Shown: piece after piece, positions 5,940-13,733 of the stretch
Layout of the letters: each line of letters opens with the position of its first letter
How positions within the stretch are numbered: the first letter of the stretch is position 1
Source: SYOC01 sp035575235
Lineage (GTDB): Bacteria; Desulfobacterota; Binatia; Bin18
Direction: 5' to 3'
Assembly (NCBI GenBank): GCA_035575235.1
Contig: DATLYA010000102.1
Coordinates: forward strand, 1-13,733
Length of the DNA stretch: 13,733 bases
Translations under genes and position numbers: made by a program
Notes under the pieces: generated by a model
What the model saw: the letters and a program-made list of their open reading frames with translations, nothing else
Databases searched by the model: none
Told to the model about the DNA's origin: nothing

Positions 5940-6419
5940 ATGAATGACCTGCAACAACACATTCTGTGTAAAATTACCGACCAGCCGATCAACATGCAGG
6001 AGCTAGCGGATTTTGTCGCAGATCCTGCTGCTGGAGCGATGACGACGTTTGTGGGGATGACGCGCAACACGAATGAAGGCCGCAAGGTTGTCCGTCTGGA
6101 GTACGAGTGTTATCCCGGCATGGCGGAAAAAGAAATGAGAAAAATCGCTGCGGCGGCGCTGTCCCGCTGGCCGCTTCGCAAAGTCGCTATGATCCATCGG
6201 ATTGGTCAAGTGGACATTGGCGAAGCCAGTGTGGCGATTGCCGTTTCTTCTGGACATCGTCACGCGGCGTTCGAGGCGTGCCACTACGCTATCAATCAAC
6301 TCAAGGAAACCGTGCCGATTTGGAAGAAAGAACTCTATGAAGGGGGCGAGTTGTGGATCGGCTCGCAGACCGGCGGGACTGGATCGTTTCATCGGGTGCC
6401 GGAGGAGGAGAGGGCGTGA
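5940..6419 (+). CDS. moaE: Molybdopterin synthase catalytic subunit MoaE
   Basis: The large subunit of molybdopterin synthase, which converts cyclic pyranopterin monophosphate to molybdopterin using MoaD thiocarboxylate. From ATG 5940 it has 159 residues. It carries AGAMTTFVGMTRNTNEG (31-47), LEYECYPGMAEKEM (53-66), IHRIGQVDIGEASVAI (85-100) and HRHAAFEACHYAINQLKETVPIWKKE. Lys122 and Lys129 correspond to the catalytic Lys119 and Lys126 of E. coli MoaE. The start at 5940 is preferred because AGGG (5927-5930) lies nine bases before it; ATG 5931 and an upstream frame to 5889 also exist. Its stop overlaps the GTG start of ispH by four bases, so the two are translationally coupled. Confidence 0.93.
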   Translation: MNDLQQHILCKITDQPINMQELADFVADPAAGAMTTFVGMTRNTNEGRKVVRLEYECYPGMAEKEMRKIAAAALSRWPLRKVAMIHRIGQVDIGEASVAIAVSSGHRHAAFEACHYAINQLKETVPIWKKELYEGGELWIGSQTGGTGSFHRVPEEERA

Positions 6420-7285
6420 GAAATATTCGGAAAGCGGTGCATGCTGGCTACTGTTGGGGAGTTGAGCGCGCCATCGATATGGTCGTACAGACTACGGAAA
6501 CCCATAAAGGCGTTCCAGTGCGGACACTGGGCCCCATCATCCATAATCCTCAGGTCGTGCAAGCGTTGGCGGACAAGGGAGCGAGCACCATCGACTCCTT
6601 GGACGAGATGCCCGCCGGGGGAACCGTGATCATCCGGACGCATGGCGTGGCTCCGGAAGTCTACCAGCAGGCCGAGCGCCAGAATCTCACGGTCGTTGAC
6701 GCAACCTGTCCATTAGTGACCCTTGTACAAAATCGCGCCAAGCAGTTAGTCAGCGAAGGCTATCATTTAGTGATCTTTGGCAATCCGAAGCATCCGGAGG
6801 TGATCGGCACCCTTGGTCATGCCGGCGGCCATGCGACGGTGGTGGAAAGACCTGAGGATGCGCGCACGGTCAAGCTGGCGAATAAGAAGGTCGGCGTCGT
6901 GGTGCAAACCACCCAGGAAACCGAGCGGCTGAGTGAATTTCTCTCCTATCTGGCTCCGCGCTGCAAAGAACTCAAGGTCTTCAACACCATCTGTAACCCG
7001 ACGATCGAACGGCAAGAGGCGGCGCGAGACTTAGCGAAAGAAGTGCAGGTCATGATTGTCGTCGGGGGAAAAAACAGCTCGAACACGCGTCATCTTGCGA
7101 CGGTCTGCCGCCAGGAGGGCGCCGCCACCTATCATATCGAGGAACCGAGCGAAGTGGACCCAATCTGGTTTGCTGGAGTCAAGGAGATCGGTGTGACTGC
7201 AGGCGCTTCGACTCCAGGTTGGCTCATGGATCAGGTGATTGCTCGGATCCACGAACTCGAACAACAAAACCTCCTTCCCGTATAA
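6416..7285 (+). CDS. ispH: 4-hydroxy-3-methylbut-2-enyl diphosphate reductase IspH (LytB)
   Basis: A cytoplasmic iron-sulfur reductase performing the last step of the MEP isoprenoid pathway, HMBPP to IPP and DMAPP. It has 289 residues from GTG 6416, which follows a GGAGGAGG tract inside the end of moaE. The cluster ligands are C13 (AGYCWGV), C98 (DATCPLV) and C193 (NTICNPT). Substrate residues are H43 (IIHNPQV), H76 (RTHGV), H126 and E128 (KHPEV), the TQETE motif (166-170) and KNSSNT (219-224). All functional positions of the E. coli enzyme are present. The frame is open upstream to 6353 but that part is moaE read in another frame. It overlaps moaE by four bases and is followed by the dehydrogenase gene after two bases. 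Confidence 0.97.
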   Translation: MRNIRKAVHAGYCWGVERAIDMVVQTTETHKGVPVRTLGPIIHNPQVVQALADKGASTIDSLDEMPAGGTVIIRTHGVAPEVYQQAERQNLTVVDATCPLVTLVQNRAKQLVSEGYHLVIFGNPKHPEVIGTLGHAGGHATVVERPEDARTVKLANKKVGVVVQTTQETERLSEFLSYLAPRCKELKVFNTICNPTIERQEAARDLAKEVQVMIVVGGKNSSNTRHLATVCRQEGAATYHIEEPSEVDPIWFAGVKEIGVTAGASTPGWLMDQVIARIHELEQQNLLPV

Positions 7286-7287
7286 CC

Positions 7288-8148
7288 ATGAAAGAAGTGC
7301 ACACTCTCGGTATTGTTGGGTCCGGTCAAATGGGCGCCGGCATTGGCCAGGTCGCCGCTCAGGCCGGATTCTCCGTGCTGCTCTACGACATCACCCCGCA
7401 AATCGTGAATCGCGCCTTAGAAAATGTCCAGCGCGGTCTCGTGCGGCTGACCGAGCGGGGAAAATTATCCGAAGAAGAACAACGCGCCGTCCTGAGCCGT
7501 TTGCGCGGCACGGCCAATCTGCACGACATGCGCGACGTTGATCTGGTCATTGAAGCCGCGCCGGAAGACTACGAAATCAAAAAAGCCATCTTTCAGGAGC
7601 TGGATCAAATCGCACGGCCAGACGTGATTCTCGCCAGCAACACCTCGTCAATTTCGTTGACGCAGCTTGGCGCCGTGACCAGGCGGCCGGAAAAAGTTAT
7701 CGGCATGCACTTTATGAATCCGCCGGTGGTCATGCAGCTGGTAGAGATCGTGCGAGGGCTGGCGACGGCTGACGAGACCTATGAGGTGGTTGACGCGCTC
7801 GCCAAGAAAATGGGGAAAACCACGATTCTGGCGAAGGATTATGCAGGTTTCATTGTCAACCGGATTCTGCTGCCGATGATTAATGAGGCGATCTATGCGG
7901 TGTATGAAGGCGTTGGCAGCGTGCAGGATATCGATCAGGGGATGAAGCTGGGCTCCAATCAGCCTATGGGACCGCTGGCGTTGGCGGATTTAATTGGTCT
8001 CGATACCTGTCTCGCCGTGCTGGAGCGGCTGCATCACGGTCTTGGCGATGACAAGTACCGGCCCTGCCCGTTGCTGCGCAATTATGTCGCTGCTGGATAC
8101 CTTGGCAGAAAAACCGGGAAAGGGTTCTACGATTACGGAAAGGCGTAA
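7288..8148 (+). CDS. hbd: 3-hydroxybutyryl-CoA dehydrogenase (3-hydroxyacyl-CoA dehydrogenase family)
   Basis: A cytoplasmic NAD(P)-dependent oxidoreductase interconverting 3-hydroxyacyl-CoA and 3-oxoacyl-CoA, for example in butyrate, PHB or beta-oxidation routes. It has 286 residues from ATG 7288, the usual size. The Rossmann motif GIVGSGQMGAGIGQ is at 8-21. By offset from the human enzyme, the active-site residues are S120 (SNTSSIS), H141 (GMHFMNPP), E153 (LVEIVRG) and N191 (FIVNRILLPMINEA). The C-terminal dimerisation domain ends LGRKTGKGFYDYGKA. It starts two bases after the ispH stop, so it is co-transcribed with a functionally unrelated gene. Whether it serves fermentation, storage or degradation cannot be told from the sequence; a PaaH-like role linked to the nearby dioxygenase genes is possible. 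Confidence 0.94.
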   Translation: MKEVHTLGIVGSGQMGAGIGQVAAQAGFSVLLYDITPQIVNRALENVQRGLVRLTERGKLSEEEQRAVLSRLRGTANLHDMRDVDLVIEAAPEDYEIKKAIFQELDQIARPDVILASNTSSISLTQLGAVTRRPEKVIGMHFMNPPVVMQLVEIVRGLATADETYEVVDALAKKMGKTTILAKDYAGFIVNRILLPMINEAIYAVYEGVGSVQDIDQGMKLGSNQPMGPLALADLIGLDTCLAVLERLHHGLGDDKYRPCPLLRNYVAAGYLGRKTGKGFYDYGKA

Positions 8149-8162
8149 GGCAGAAGAGAAGC

Positions 8163-10301
8163 ATGCTTCTCCTCTGGCTCTTTATCACTCTTCTTTCTTT
8201 GCCCTCTTTCGCCTGTGCACAGACCACTACCCCTCTTGCTGAAGTCCAGGTGCGCGGTTCAACGCCGCTGACGGGGTTGCCGGTTCCACGTGAGCAAGTC
8301 CCTGCTAACGTTCAGGTCACAACCGGCGAAGAGTTTTCCGCCAGCGGCGCCGTGAATGTGACTGACTTCTTGTCCCGGCGTCTGGCGGGGGTGAATCTCT
8401 CCCATGCGCAGAGCAATCCTTTTCAACCTGATGTATCGTATCGTGGATTGACCGGCTCTTTTCTCCTGGGCACGCCTCCTGGACTCAGCGTGTTCGTTGA
8501 TGGGGTGCGCGTGAACGAGCCGCTCGCCGATCAAATCAACTGGGACCTTATTCCAATGGAGGCGATCGATCGGATTGAACTCATTCCCGGCTCAAATCCT
8601 GTCTATGGTCGCAACACGCTCGGCGGCGCGTTTGTGATGCGAACAAAGCGCGGTCTAACGCAGCAGGGGACACAGTTTGAGACGTGGGGGGGAAGTTTTG
8701 GCCGCAACTCTTTTGCCGGAGAGACCGGCGGCGTGCGCGGCGCCGTCGATTACTTTTTTTCCGGGCGTTGGTTCGCCGAGGATGGATTTCGCGATTTTTC
8801 TCACAGTCGTGTCGGCCAGGCTTTTGGAAAACTTGGCTACCAAAAAGACCGAAGCGACATGACGCTTTCGCTCTCGTACGTCAACAATCGTCTGACTGGC
8901 AATGGTCCGCTGCCTGAGAGTCGCCTCTCGCGTGATCGCGATGCGGTGTACACGCATGCCGATCATTTCGAGCCGGAATTGTGGGTTCTCACTGGCGAGT
9001 ACCGGCGAGAGCTCGGAGCAGGGTGGGAATTATCCGCCAACGCCTTTGGCCGGCTGCTCGATGTGATTCAGTCTAATGTGGATGTTGACGAAGCCGTGCG
9101 CGCGTTCACCGCGCAATCTGGCTGGGGCGGCGCAGCGCAGCTCTCGTATCGCGGCGCTGTTCTGGGCTGGCCGGTGGCGCTTGCCGCTGGAGCCGATTAC
9201 TCCGGCGCGGTCTTGAACCATCGCATTGGCGAGCGGGAAAGAGAAGCAGACACTCGCACGAACGAAGACGCACGATCATTTTCTCTCAGGACGCACGTAC
9301 GCACGCGCACAGATGGCGGCGGTCCATTTCTCACCCTGACCATTGAACCGCTAGAGCGATTAGCGTTAACCGTGGCTGGACGTTACGATGTCACCGCTCT
9401 GCGCATCGGCGATCGCCTGGCTGGGAAAACAGCAGGAGAGACAACCAATGCGAGTGGACATCACGTCTTCACACGTTGCAATCCAGCCCTTGGCGCGACG
9501 TATTCCTTGACTCATGCTCTCAATGTGTATGTGAATTACAGTGAAAGTTATCGCACGCCGACGGCAATCGAGCTGACCTGTGCGAATCCGCGCGCGCCCT
9601 GCCCGATTCCAACTGCTCTTCTCAATGACCCCCCTCTCAAAGCTGTGAAAGGCAAAACGTGGGAAACCGGACTGCGGTGGTCGCTGCTGCCTAATATGCG
9701 CGCGACGTTGGCTTTTTTCCGCACAGACCTCAACGACGATATTCTTTTTCGCAACGATCCGGCAAGCCGCGTCCTCGGATTCTTCCAGAATGTTGACGCC
9801 ACCCGCCGCCAGGGGATCGAGTTGTTGCTCCAGGGCGCGTGGAGGCAGTTGCGCTGGTACGCCAACTACACGCTGACGGACGCGACCTTTGAAGACGACA
9901 TCGAGCTTTTTACCTTTGCGACAGCGGATCATGTGGAGCATGTACGCAAAGGCGATGTCTTGCCGCTCACGCCGCCGCATCGTTTCAACGGCGGCATTGA
10001 ACTCGCACTTGCGACGGCCTGGCGCCTCGGAATAGATGGCGTCTACGTCGGCGCACAATACCTCCATGGCGATGAAGCGAACACCCATCGGAAGCTGGCT
10101 CCATACTTTGTCGCCAATGCGCGGCTAGAATATCAAACCAGTAATGTTGACGTCTTTGTGAGAATTGAAAATCTCTTTGCCAGCGACTATGAGACCTACG
10201 GCGCGTTTTTCGAAAACGTCGTTGATCATACCGGCATCGAACGTTTCCTTGGTCCCGGCGCGCCGATCGGCGCCTTCGGCGGAGTGCGGATAAGGTTTTG
10301 A
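8163..10301 (+). CDS. TonB-dependent outer-membrane receptor
   Basis: A 712-residue outer-membrane beta-barrel that imports a scarce ligand using TonB energy. The signal peptide (1-19) is hydrophobic and ends A-C-A before Q20. A plug domain follows, roughly residues 35-155, with SVFVDGVRVNEP, RIELIPGSNPVYGRNTLGGA and FVMRTKRG as the classical marks. The rest is a barrel of alternating aromatic strands, including the receptor motif YVNYSESYRTPTAIEL. It ends in FGGVRIRF, with the terminal phenylalanine expected for BAM-dependent insertion. The start ATG 8163 has a GAGAAG-type site and lies 14 bases after the dehydrogenase stop. No ABC importer, TonB or ExbBD lies beside it, and the ligand (siderophore, cobalamin or another) cannot be assigned. 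The strong hairpin at 10308 closes the transcript. Confidence 0.93.
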   Translation: MLLLWLFITLLSLPSFACAQTTTPLAEVQVRGSTPLTGLPVPREQVPANVQVTTGEEFSASGAVNVTDFLSRRLAGVNLSHAQSNPFQPDVSYRGLTGSFLLGTPPGLSVFVDGVRVNEPLADQINWDLIPMEAIDRIELIPGSNPVYGRNTLGGAFVMRTKRGLTQQGTQFETWGGSFGRNSFAGETGGVRGAVDYFFSGRWFAEDGFRDFSHSRVGQAFGKLGYQKDRSDMTLSLSYVNNRLTGNGPLPESRLSRDRDAVYTHADHFEPELWVLTGEYRRELGAGWELSANAFGRLLDVIQSNVDVDEAVRAFTAQSGWGGAAQLSYRGAVLGWPVALAAGADYSGAVLNHRIGEREREADTRTNEDARSFSLRTHVRTRTDGGGPFLTLTIEPLERLALTVAGRYDVTALRIGDRLAGKTAGETTNASGHHVFTRCNPALGATYSLTHALNVYVNYSESYRTPTAIELTCANPRAPCPIPTALLNDPPLKAVKGKTWETGLRWSLLPNMRATLAFFRTDLNDDILFRNDPASRVLGFFQNVDATRRQGIELLLQGAWRQLRWYANYTLTDATFEDDIELFTFATADHVEHVRKGDVLPLTPPHRFNGGIELALATAWRLGIDGVYVGAQYLHGDEANTHRKLAPYFVANARLEYQTSNVDVFVRIENLFASDYETYGAFFENVVDHTGIERFLGPGAPIGAFGGVRIRF

Positions 10302-10307
10302 GACGAG

Positions 10308-10335
10308 GTCCCCTCTCCCCCAACGGAGAGGGGAC
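10308..10335. terminator. Strong bidirectional hairpin between convergent genes
   Basis: GTCCCCTCTCC (10308-10318) pairs perfectly with GGAGAGGGGAC (10325-10335) around the six-base loop CCCAAC. It begins seven bases after the TonB receptor stop and lies eight bases past the stop of the minus-strand beta-subunit gene, so it can serve both. No long T-tract follows on either strand, so efficiency is uncertain. The same CCCTCTCC type of sequence also occurs as dispersed repeats in other genomes. Confidence 0.7.
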
Positions 10336-10343
10336 GATGAAAT

Positions 10344-10817
10344 TCAGATTAAAAAAGTCAAATTATTAATCACTTCATCATTGTTGATCAGTATGACCTT
10401 TTTATACGCTATCTTGAAGCCGTCCCCGACCGGGCGCAATTTATGGATGACGCGCCCGGCAAACGTGTCCATCTTCTTTCGTCGTAACGCGGTGAGGTTG
10501 AACGTAGAGTGGACGATCACTTCACCATTATCCGCTTCTTCTATTTCTACATTTGCAACTATTCGGCTCAAGCGCGATTTGGGATCTTGCGCATACGCCA
10601 CGCCGCTTTTCAGCCGAAAGATACGGTCCTCTAAGCGCGCTTTATTTTCGTAGACAATGGAGACATGTCGCTGGGGATCGTAGTCGTCATCGTTGGACGG
10701 CACCCAATACAAGGCGTCGTCAGTCCAGAGCGCCAACCACTCGTCATACGCATGCTCATCCATTAACCGCGCTTCGCGGTAGAGGAAACTTTCCACTTGG
10801 TGACGGTCTACAGGCAT
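10344..10817 (-). CDS. Aromatic-ring-hydroxylating dioxygenase, beta (small) subunit
   Basis: 157 residues with the SnoaL/NTF2-like fold of the structural beta subunit of Rieske non-haem iron dioxygenases (HcaF/BphA2 type). Markers are VESFLYREARLMDEHAYDEW (8-27), then LWTDDALYWVP. The central part KARLEDRIFRLKSG and SRLSRIVANVEI and the C-terminal TFAGRVIHKLRPVGDGFKIAYKKVILIN are also typical. The start ATG 10817, preceded by GAGGAA, is chosen because the longer open frame (to 10922) would overlap the end of the alpha subunit and has no family similarity. It lies 20 bases downstream of the alpha-subunit stop and is surely its partner. No ferredoxin or reductase gene is visible beside it. Confidence 0.92.
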   Translation of the reverse strand: MPVDRHQVESFLYREARLMDEHAYDEWLALWTDDALYWVPSNDDDYDPQRHVSIVYENKARLEDRIFRLKSGVAYAQDPKSRLSRIVANVEIEEADNGEVIVHSTFNLTALRRKKMDTFAGRVIHKLRPVGDGFKIAYKKVILINNDEVINNLTFLI

Positions 10818-10837
10818 ACGCGTATTCCTCGCGTCGA

Positions 10838-12175
10838 CTACGATAACGCCGCCTGCCGCGCCACGCCGGTCCCGCGTCGGCGCGCTGGGGTTTCGACCCC
10901 TTGGGTCATCACTTTTTTCCATTGCCGCCAGATCGTGCGCTGCGTCAGTTCATCAGTAATCTGCCCTACTGTCGTGCCGTCAGTATCTTGGCGCTCCTGA
11001 CCAACCCCACGCGCTAACAATAACCACGGGTCAACCTGGGCGCTGAGACCAATTTGATTGCGCTCGAACATCTCCAGGTCATCGGTTGCGCCCCCGCCTG
11101 CCGGACCATAGAACGACTCGTGCCCGCGCAAGCGCGAGACATTCACTTCTTGCGGCACCCCCTTCAGCAGAGCCGGATAGAGGAACACCTCTGTTTCGTC
11201 GATCTTTACAGGTTGGATCACGCGAATGTGCACGCCGATAAGCACAAGATTCGGAAACACCAGGAGATGCGTGCCGCCGGCAGTGAGGATCTCCTCTGCG
11301 CGCTCTTTGCCATGGCGGTTGACCATCGCGTCCAGATAGGCCTGACCGCCTGGCCGGGTCGGCAGCGCCATCTGCATGCGGCGATTGTTTTCGCGGTTGT
11401 ACGGGCGATAGTCCAACATAACGTGGCCATTCCCCAGATCGCGAGTGAGGCTACTTGAACCACTGTTAAATAAACCCGTCATCTTAGCGCCAGTGTGTCG
11501 TTGGATGTTCATGAAGAAGGTCTGGTGGACGAAGTTGGGGTGATAGCCGTCCATGCTATTTTCAATCTGAAACTTCCAATTCGCCCGGTAGCCGTACTTA
11601 TGCACACCGGCAGTGACATCGATCTCACCTTCGGGCGAGAGGTCGATAAACAGATCGAGCTGCTCTTTCACGGCGGGGCCGAGATGCTCATCCAGCGTGA
11701 CGCCGACCGGACTCAGACTGCCGAAGACAAATCCACGATACATGTCCATACGTGGAACCTGGCGCAGACCGTAATCCTCTTTCCGGAACGAGGCGTCGTA
11801 GCGGTCCGAGTAGGTCACGCCAAGCAAGTCGCCGTTTCTGGCGAATGTCCAACCGTGATACGCGCAACGGAATTTGGCGACGTTGCCGCGTTCGACCTGG
11901 CAGACGGCGTTCGCACGATGGGTGCAACGGTTCATCAGCAGTCGCACCTGCCCGTCATCGCCGCGCACCATGATGACCGATTGCCGCCCCATCGATCGTA
12001 CACGGAAGTCCCCGGGGTAAGGAATTTCGCTGGCGTGGCCGACATAGACCCAGCCGCGGTGGAAGATTTTGTCCATCTCCTCATCGAAAATTTCCTGGCT
12101 CGTATACACGCTTCCATGTACGCGGTCTTCTTTCACCAGCGCGTCGTAATCAATGCCTGTCCGTGTCGTTCTCAT
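10838..12175 (-). CDS. Aromatic-ring-hydroxylating dioxygenase, alpha (large, Rieske) subunit
   Basis: 445 residues, the catalytic subunit that inserts O2 into an aromatic or related substrate in the cytoplasm, using electrons from a separate ferredoxin/reductase chain. The Rieske domain has C84-T-H86 and C104-A-Y-H107, with 17 residues between H86 and C104. The catalytic domain has NWKFQIENSMDGYHPNFVH, giving Asp209 (electron bridge), H212 and H217. Asp366 in TDDLEMFERNQ completes the two-His one-carboxylate iron site; the H212-to-D366 spacing equals that of naphthalene dioxygenase. The start at 12175 has AAGGAGGG just upstream. It is followed by the beta subunit. The substrate cannot be named; benzoate-, phenylpropionate- and terpenoid-type enzymes share this layout. 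Confidence 0.93.
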   Translation of the reverse strand: MRTTRTGIDYDALVKEDRVHGSVYTSQEIFDEEMDKIFHRGWVYVGHASEIPYPGDFRVRSMGRQSVIMVRGDDGQVRLLMNRCTHRANAVCQVERGNVAKFRCAYHGWTFARNGDLLGVTYSDRYDASFRKEDYGLRQVPRMDMYRGFVFGSLSPVGVTLDEHLGPAVKEQLDLFIDLSPEGEIDVTAGVHKYGYRANWKFQIENSMDGYHPNFVHQTFFMNIQRHTGAKMTGLFNSGSSSLTRDLGNGHVMLDYRPYNRENNRRMQMALPTRPGGQAYLDAMVNRHGKERAEEILTAGGTHLLVFPNLVLIGVHIRVIQPVKIDETEVFLYPALLKGVPQEVNVSRLRGHESFYGPAGGGATDDLEMFERNQIGLSAQVDPWLLLARGVGQERQDTDGTTVGQITDELTQRTIWRQWKKVMTQGVETPARRRGTGVARQAALS

Positions 12176-12240
12176 ACAACCCTCCTTTTAGAGATACAGG
12201 GCAAAGACTGTTCTCTAATCCGTTAAAGACTCATTACAGC

Positions 12241-13095
12241 TCAGCGTGTTGCCGCGTCCTCTGGCGCAAAAAACACGATCGTGCGCACTTCGACGCTTTC
12301 GCGGGCCGGAGCATCGGGCGGCGCCGTGGGATCGTCGAACGCGCCGTGTGCAGTGTACCGCGCCCGGCCGTCGTCCATGGAGTCGTAGCATTTCAACAAG
12401 AGCGCTTCGTTCGGCTGCATGCGCGGGAAGTAGAACCAGCGATGGGCCGGGTTAAAAGCCGCCATGTACACTTCTCCCAGCCGGTCCCGGTAGATTAAAT
12501 CCGTGGGGACGAAATCCTTTTGCGCAATACTCCGTCCATCGCAAACCGCTAACGGCGCTTCCAACACTGGTCCTGTAATCGGTCGCCAGACGTTGATGAA
12601 CGCGAAGCGATGTTGCAGCCGCATCTCGGCCTCATCAGGAGGCAGGAGATCCCGCACGCGCTGCGGTCCTGATTTGAGCGTGTAATCGTTGTGCATCACT
12701 CTGACTGGCTCACGCACCCCGGGCTCCCCTTGTTTCGCTCTGGTGCGGCAGCGAACGTTGTGATCAAAGACGAGCACTTTGACCGCGCCGGTCAGATCTT
12801 TGAGCAGTTGCTCCACCTCGGGATAATAGACGCGTTTCACCTCTTGTTCGTCATAAAAATTCGTGACCTTGGTTTCGTGGCGCATCAACATGAACCCATT
12901 CTTGTCCAATGAGAGCTCGTCAAGAATCGACCGTCCGTCATAAACCGGCATCGGTCGCGGCTCGACTCGCCCCGTTCGTTCCGGCACGCCCTCCGGAGGC
13001 TTATACATATAGGTTCTTGGTTTCTCGTCCATATCCGCCAGATAGTTGAGCTGAGCGTTCACATGCGCGAGGTTCTCTGGAGTGTTTGTGCTCAT
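12241..13095 (-). CDS. CmcJ/NvfI-family non-haem iron oxygenase-like protein
   Basis: 284 residues from ATG 13095, which has GGGGAGGAA upstream; the open frame reaches 13164 but the extra part lacks similarity. I match it to the CmcJ/NvfI/asaB-like family, oxygenases or hydroxylases of natural-product and xenobiotic chemistry, by a set of conserved patches. These are VLVFDHNVRCR (108-118), VRVMHNDYTLKSGP (131-144), QHRFAFINVWRP (161-172) and the block from NPAHRWFYFPRMQPNE to KCYDS (215-239). The last is TAHGAFDDPTAP (248-259). H135-x-D137 with H218 is the likely iron triad (inference). It lies 65 bases upstream of the Rieske alpha gene, same strand, suggesting a joint pathway. It is cytoplasmic, with no signal peptide. 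Substrate unknown. Confidence 0.82.
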   Translation of the reverse strand: MSTNTPENLAHVNAQLNYLADMDEKPRTYMYKPPEGVPERTGRVEPRPMPVYDGRSILDELSLDKNGFMLMRHETKVTNFYDEQEVKRVYYPEVEQLLKDLTGAVKVLVFDHNVRCRTRAKQGEPGVREPVRVMHNDYTLKSGPQRVRDLLPPDEAEMRLQHRFAFINVWRPITGPVLEAPLAVCDGRSIAQKDFVPTDLIYRDRLGEVYMAAFNPAHRWFYFPRMQPNEALLLKCYDSMDDGRARYTAHGAFDDPTAPPDAPARESVEVRTIVFFAPEDAATR

Positions 13096-13163
13096 GCAGG
13101 TATTCCTCCCCGCGAAAGAGTATAACGACCATACCGCCTTTGTACAGCCGGTTTTGCTGCCCA

Positions 13164-13733
13164 CTACTCAACCGAGAGCTTGCGCCACTGCATAGAGGCA
13201 AGCAGCGCTTCCAGACGGTGCACTTCGCTCCAGGAGACAGGCTGCTGCCGCCAGAAGCTTCTAACTCCCTCGGCTCCGCCGAGCGCACGCAGTCCTCGTC
13301 GCCCGACTTCATATTCGACTTCACCAATCGCCCATGCAATGGTTCGTTCCAGGCGCTTCTCCGTGAGGGCGCCGTGCGAAAGCAGATGTTGATAATGCGA
13401 GCAAATAGCGGCGTCGAGGTCTGCAAGGTGGAGGTTCGTCGCCGCGCTCACTGCCAGGACCGGACGCGCCCACGGTCGCCGCTCGTAAGACAAGGCGGCT
13501 TTGACATCAACCATGGCTTTTCGCGCCAGGGCTTCGTCGTCTGCTTTGTTAACGGCGAGCACGTCAGGAATTTCCATGACCCCAGCCTTAATAAACTGGA
13601 GAAGATCGCCTGAGAATGGTTGCACGATTAAGACAACCGTGTCGGCGATATGGGCGATATCGGTCTCGCTTTGTCCGACGCCGACAGTTTCCACCAGGAC
13701 GACATCGCAAAGATGACGCAACAGGAAGACGGC
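13164..13733 (-). CDS. meaB: Methylmalonyl-CoA mutase-associated GTPase MeaB (ArgK), 5' part beyond the window
   Basis: The open frame enters from the right edge and ends at TAG 13164-13166. It shows 189 residues, about the C-terminal 55-60 percent of a usual MeaB. ETVGVGQSETDIAHIADTVV carries the switch region (G3), followed by QPFSGDLLQFIKAGVMEIPD, and the guanine-specificity motif NKAD is in VLAVNKADDEAL. The base-binding VSA motif (LAVSAAT) comes next. The dimerisation arm near the C-terminus is present. MeaB is a cytoplasmic G3E-family GTPase that guards adenosylcobalamin delivery to acyl-CoA mutases. The mutase genes would be expected beyond the edge. The next gene, of the CmcJ family, starts 68 bases downstream on the same strand. 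Confidence 0.92.
   Translation of the reverse strand, partial: AVFLLRHLCDVVLVETVGVGQSETDIAHIADTVVLIVQPFSGDLLQFIKAGVMEIPDVLAVNKADDEALARKAMVDVKAALSYERRPWARPVLAVSAATNLHLADLDAAICSHYQHLLSHGALTEKRLERTIAWAIGEVEYEVGRRGLRALGGAEGVRSFWRQQPVSWSEVHRLEALLASMQWRKLSVE

Noticed and set aside
9366..10088. 240-residue minus-strand open frame
   Set aside because: Antisense shadow of the TonB receptor gene, with composition typical of an out-of-frame translation and no recognisable motif.
10818..10922. Longer start for the dioxygenase beta subunit
   Set aside because: It overlaps the end of the alpha subunit in another frame, and the family N-terminus matches the start at 10817.
11495..12226. 243-residue plus-strand open frame
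   Set aside because: Antisense to the Rieske alpha subunit, whose iron-ligand motifs on the other strand are unambiguous.

Overview
The window looks like chromosomal DNA of a Gram-negative bacterium. It carries an outer-membrane TonB-dependent receptor, has moderately high GC and strong Shine-Dalgarno sites (GGAGG type), and mixes housekeeping genes with aerobic catabolism genes. This fits an uncultured, soil- or marine-type lineage with deltaproteobacterial affinities, such as Binatota or Tectomicrobia. The lineage is an inference from gene content only. No insertion sequence, phage gene, tRNA, rRNA or CRISPR array was seen.

Layout. (1) 1-1169, minus: the 5' part of an Nramp-like membrane transporter that runs off the left edge. 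(2) 1271-1621, plus: a short arsenate reductase (ArsC) whose reading frame is interrupted by UGA exactly at catalytic residue 12. A strong ribosome binding site lies upstream of the UGA and a bacterial SECIS-like hairpin lies just downstream. I read it as a selenocysteine-containing ArsC, and it is the most notable item here. (3) 1645-1674: a perfect 30-nt palindrome. (4) 1867-3177, minus: miaB. (5) 3365-4503, plus: a small zinc-ribbon protein followed by a cobalamin-binding-type protein without a signal peptide. (6) 4641-4982, minus: a 113-residue protein resembling the DnaB helicase N-terminal domain.

(7) 5040-10301, plus: a tightly packed run of moaB, moaD, moaE, ispH, a 3-hydroxybutyryl-CoA dehydrogenase and a TonB-dependent receptor, ending at a strong hairpin. 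It covers molybdopterin synthase, the last step of MEP isoprenoid synthesis, an acyl-CoA step and outer-membrane uptake. The moaD frame reads 25 codons past the terminal Gly-Gly that the family needs free, which looks like a lost stop codon. (8) 10344-13733, minus: from the right edge, a partial meaB GTPase, a CmcJ/NvfI-type oxygenase, and the alpha and beta subunits of a Rieske ring-hydroxylating dioxygenase. This is probably part of a catabolic or modification cluster feeding acyl-CoA metabolism; the substrate is unknown.

The two strand blocks converge at about 4504-4640 and 10302-10343. They diverge at about 1170-1270, 3178-3364 and 4983-5039, where promoters should lie.
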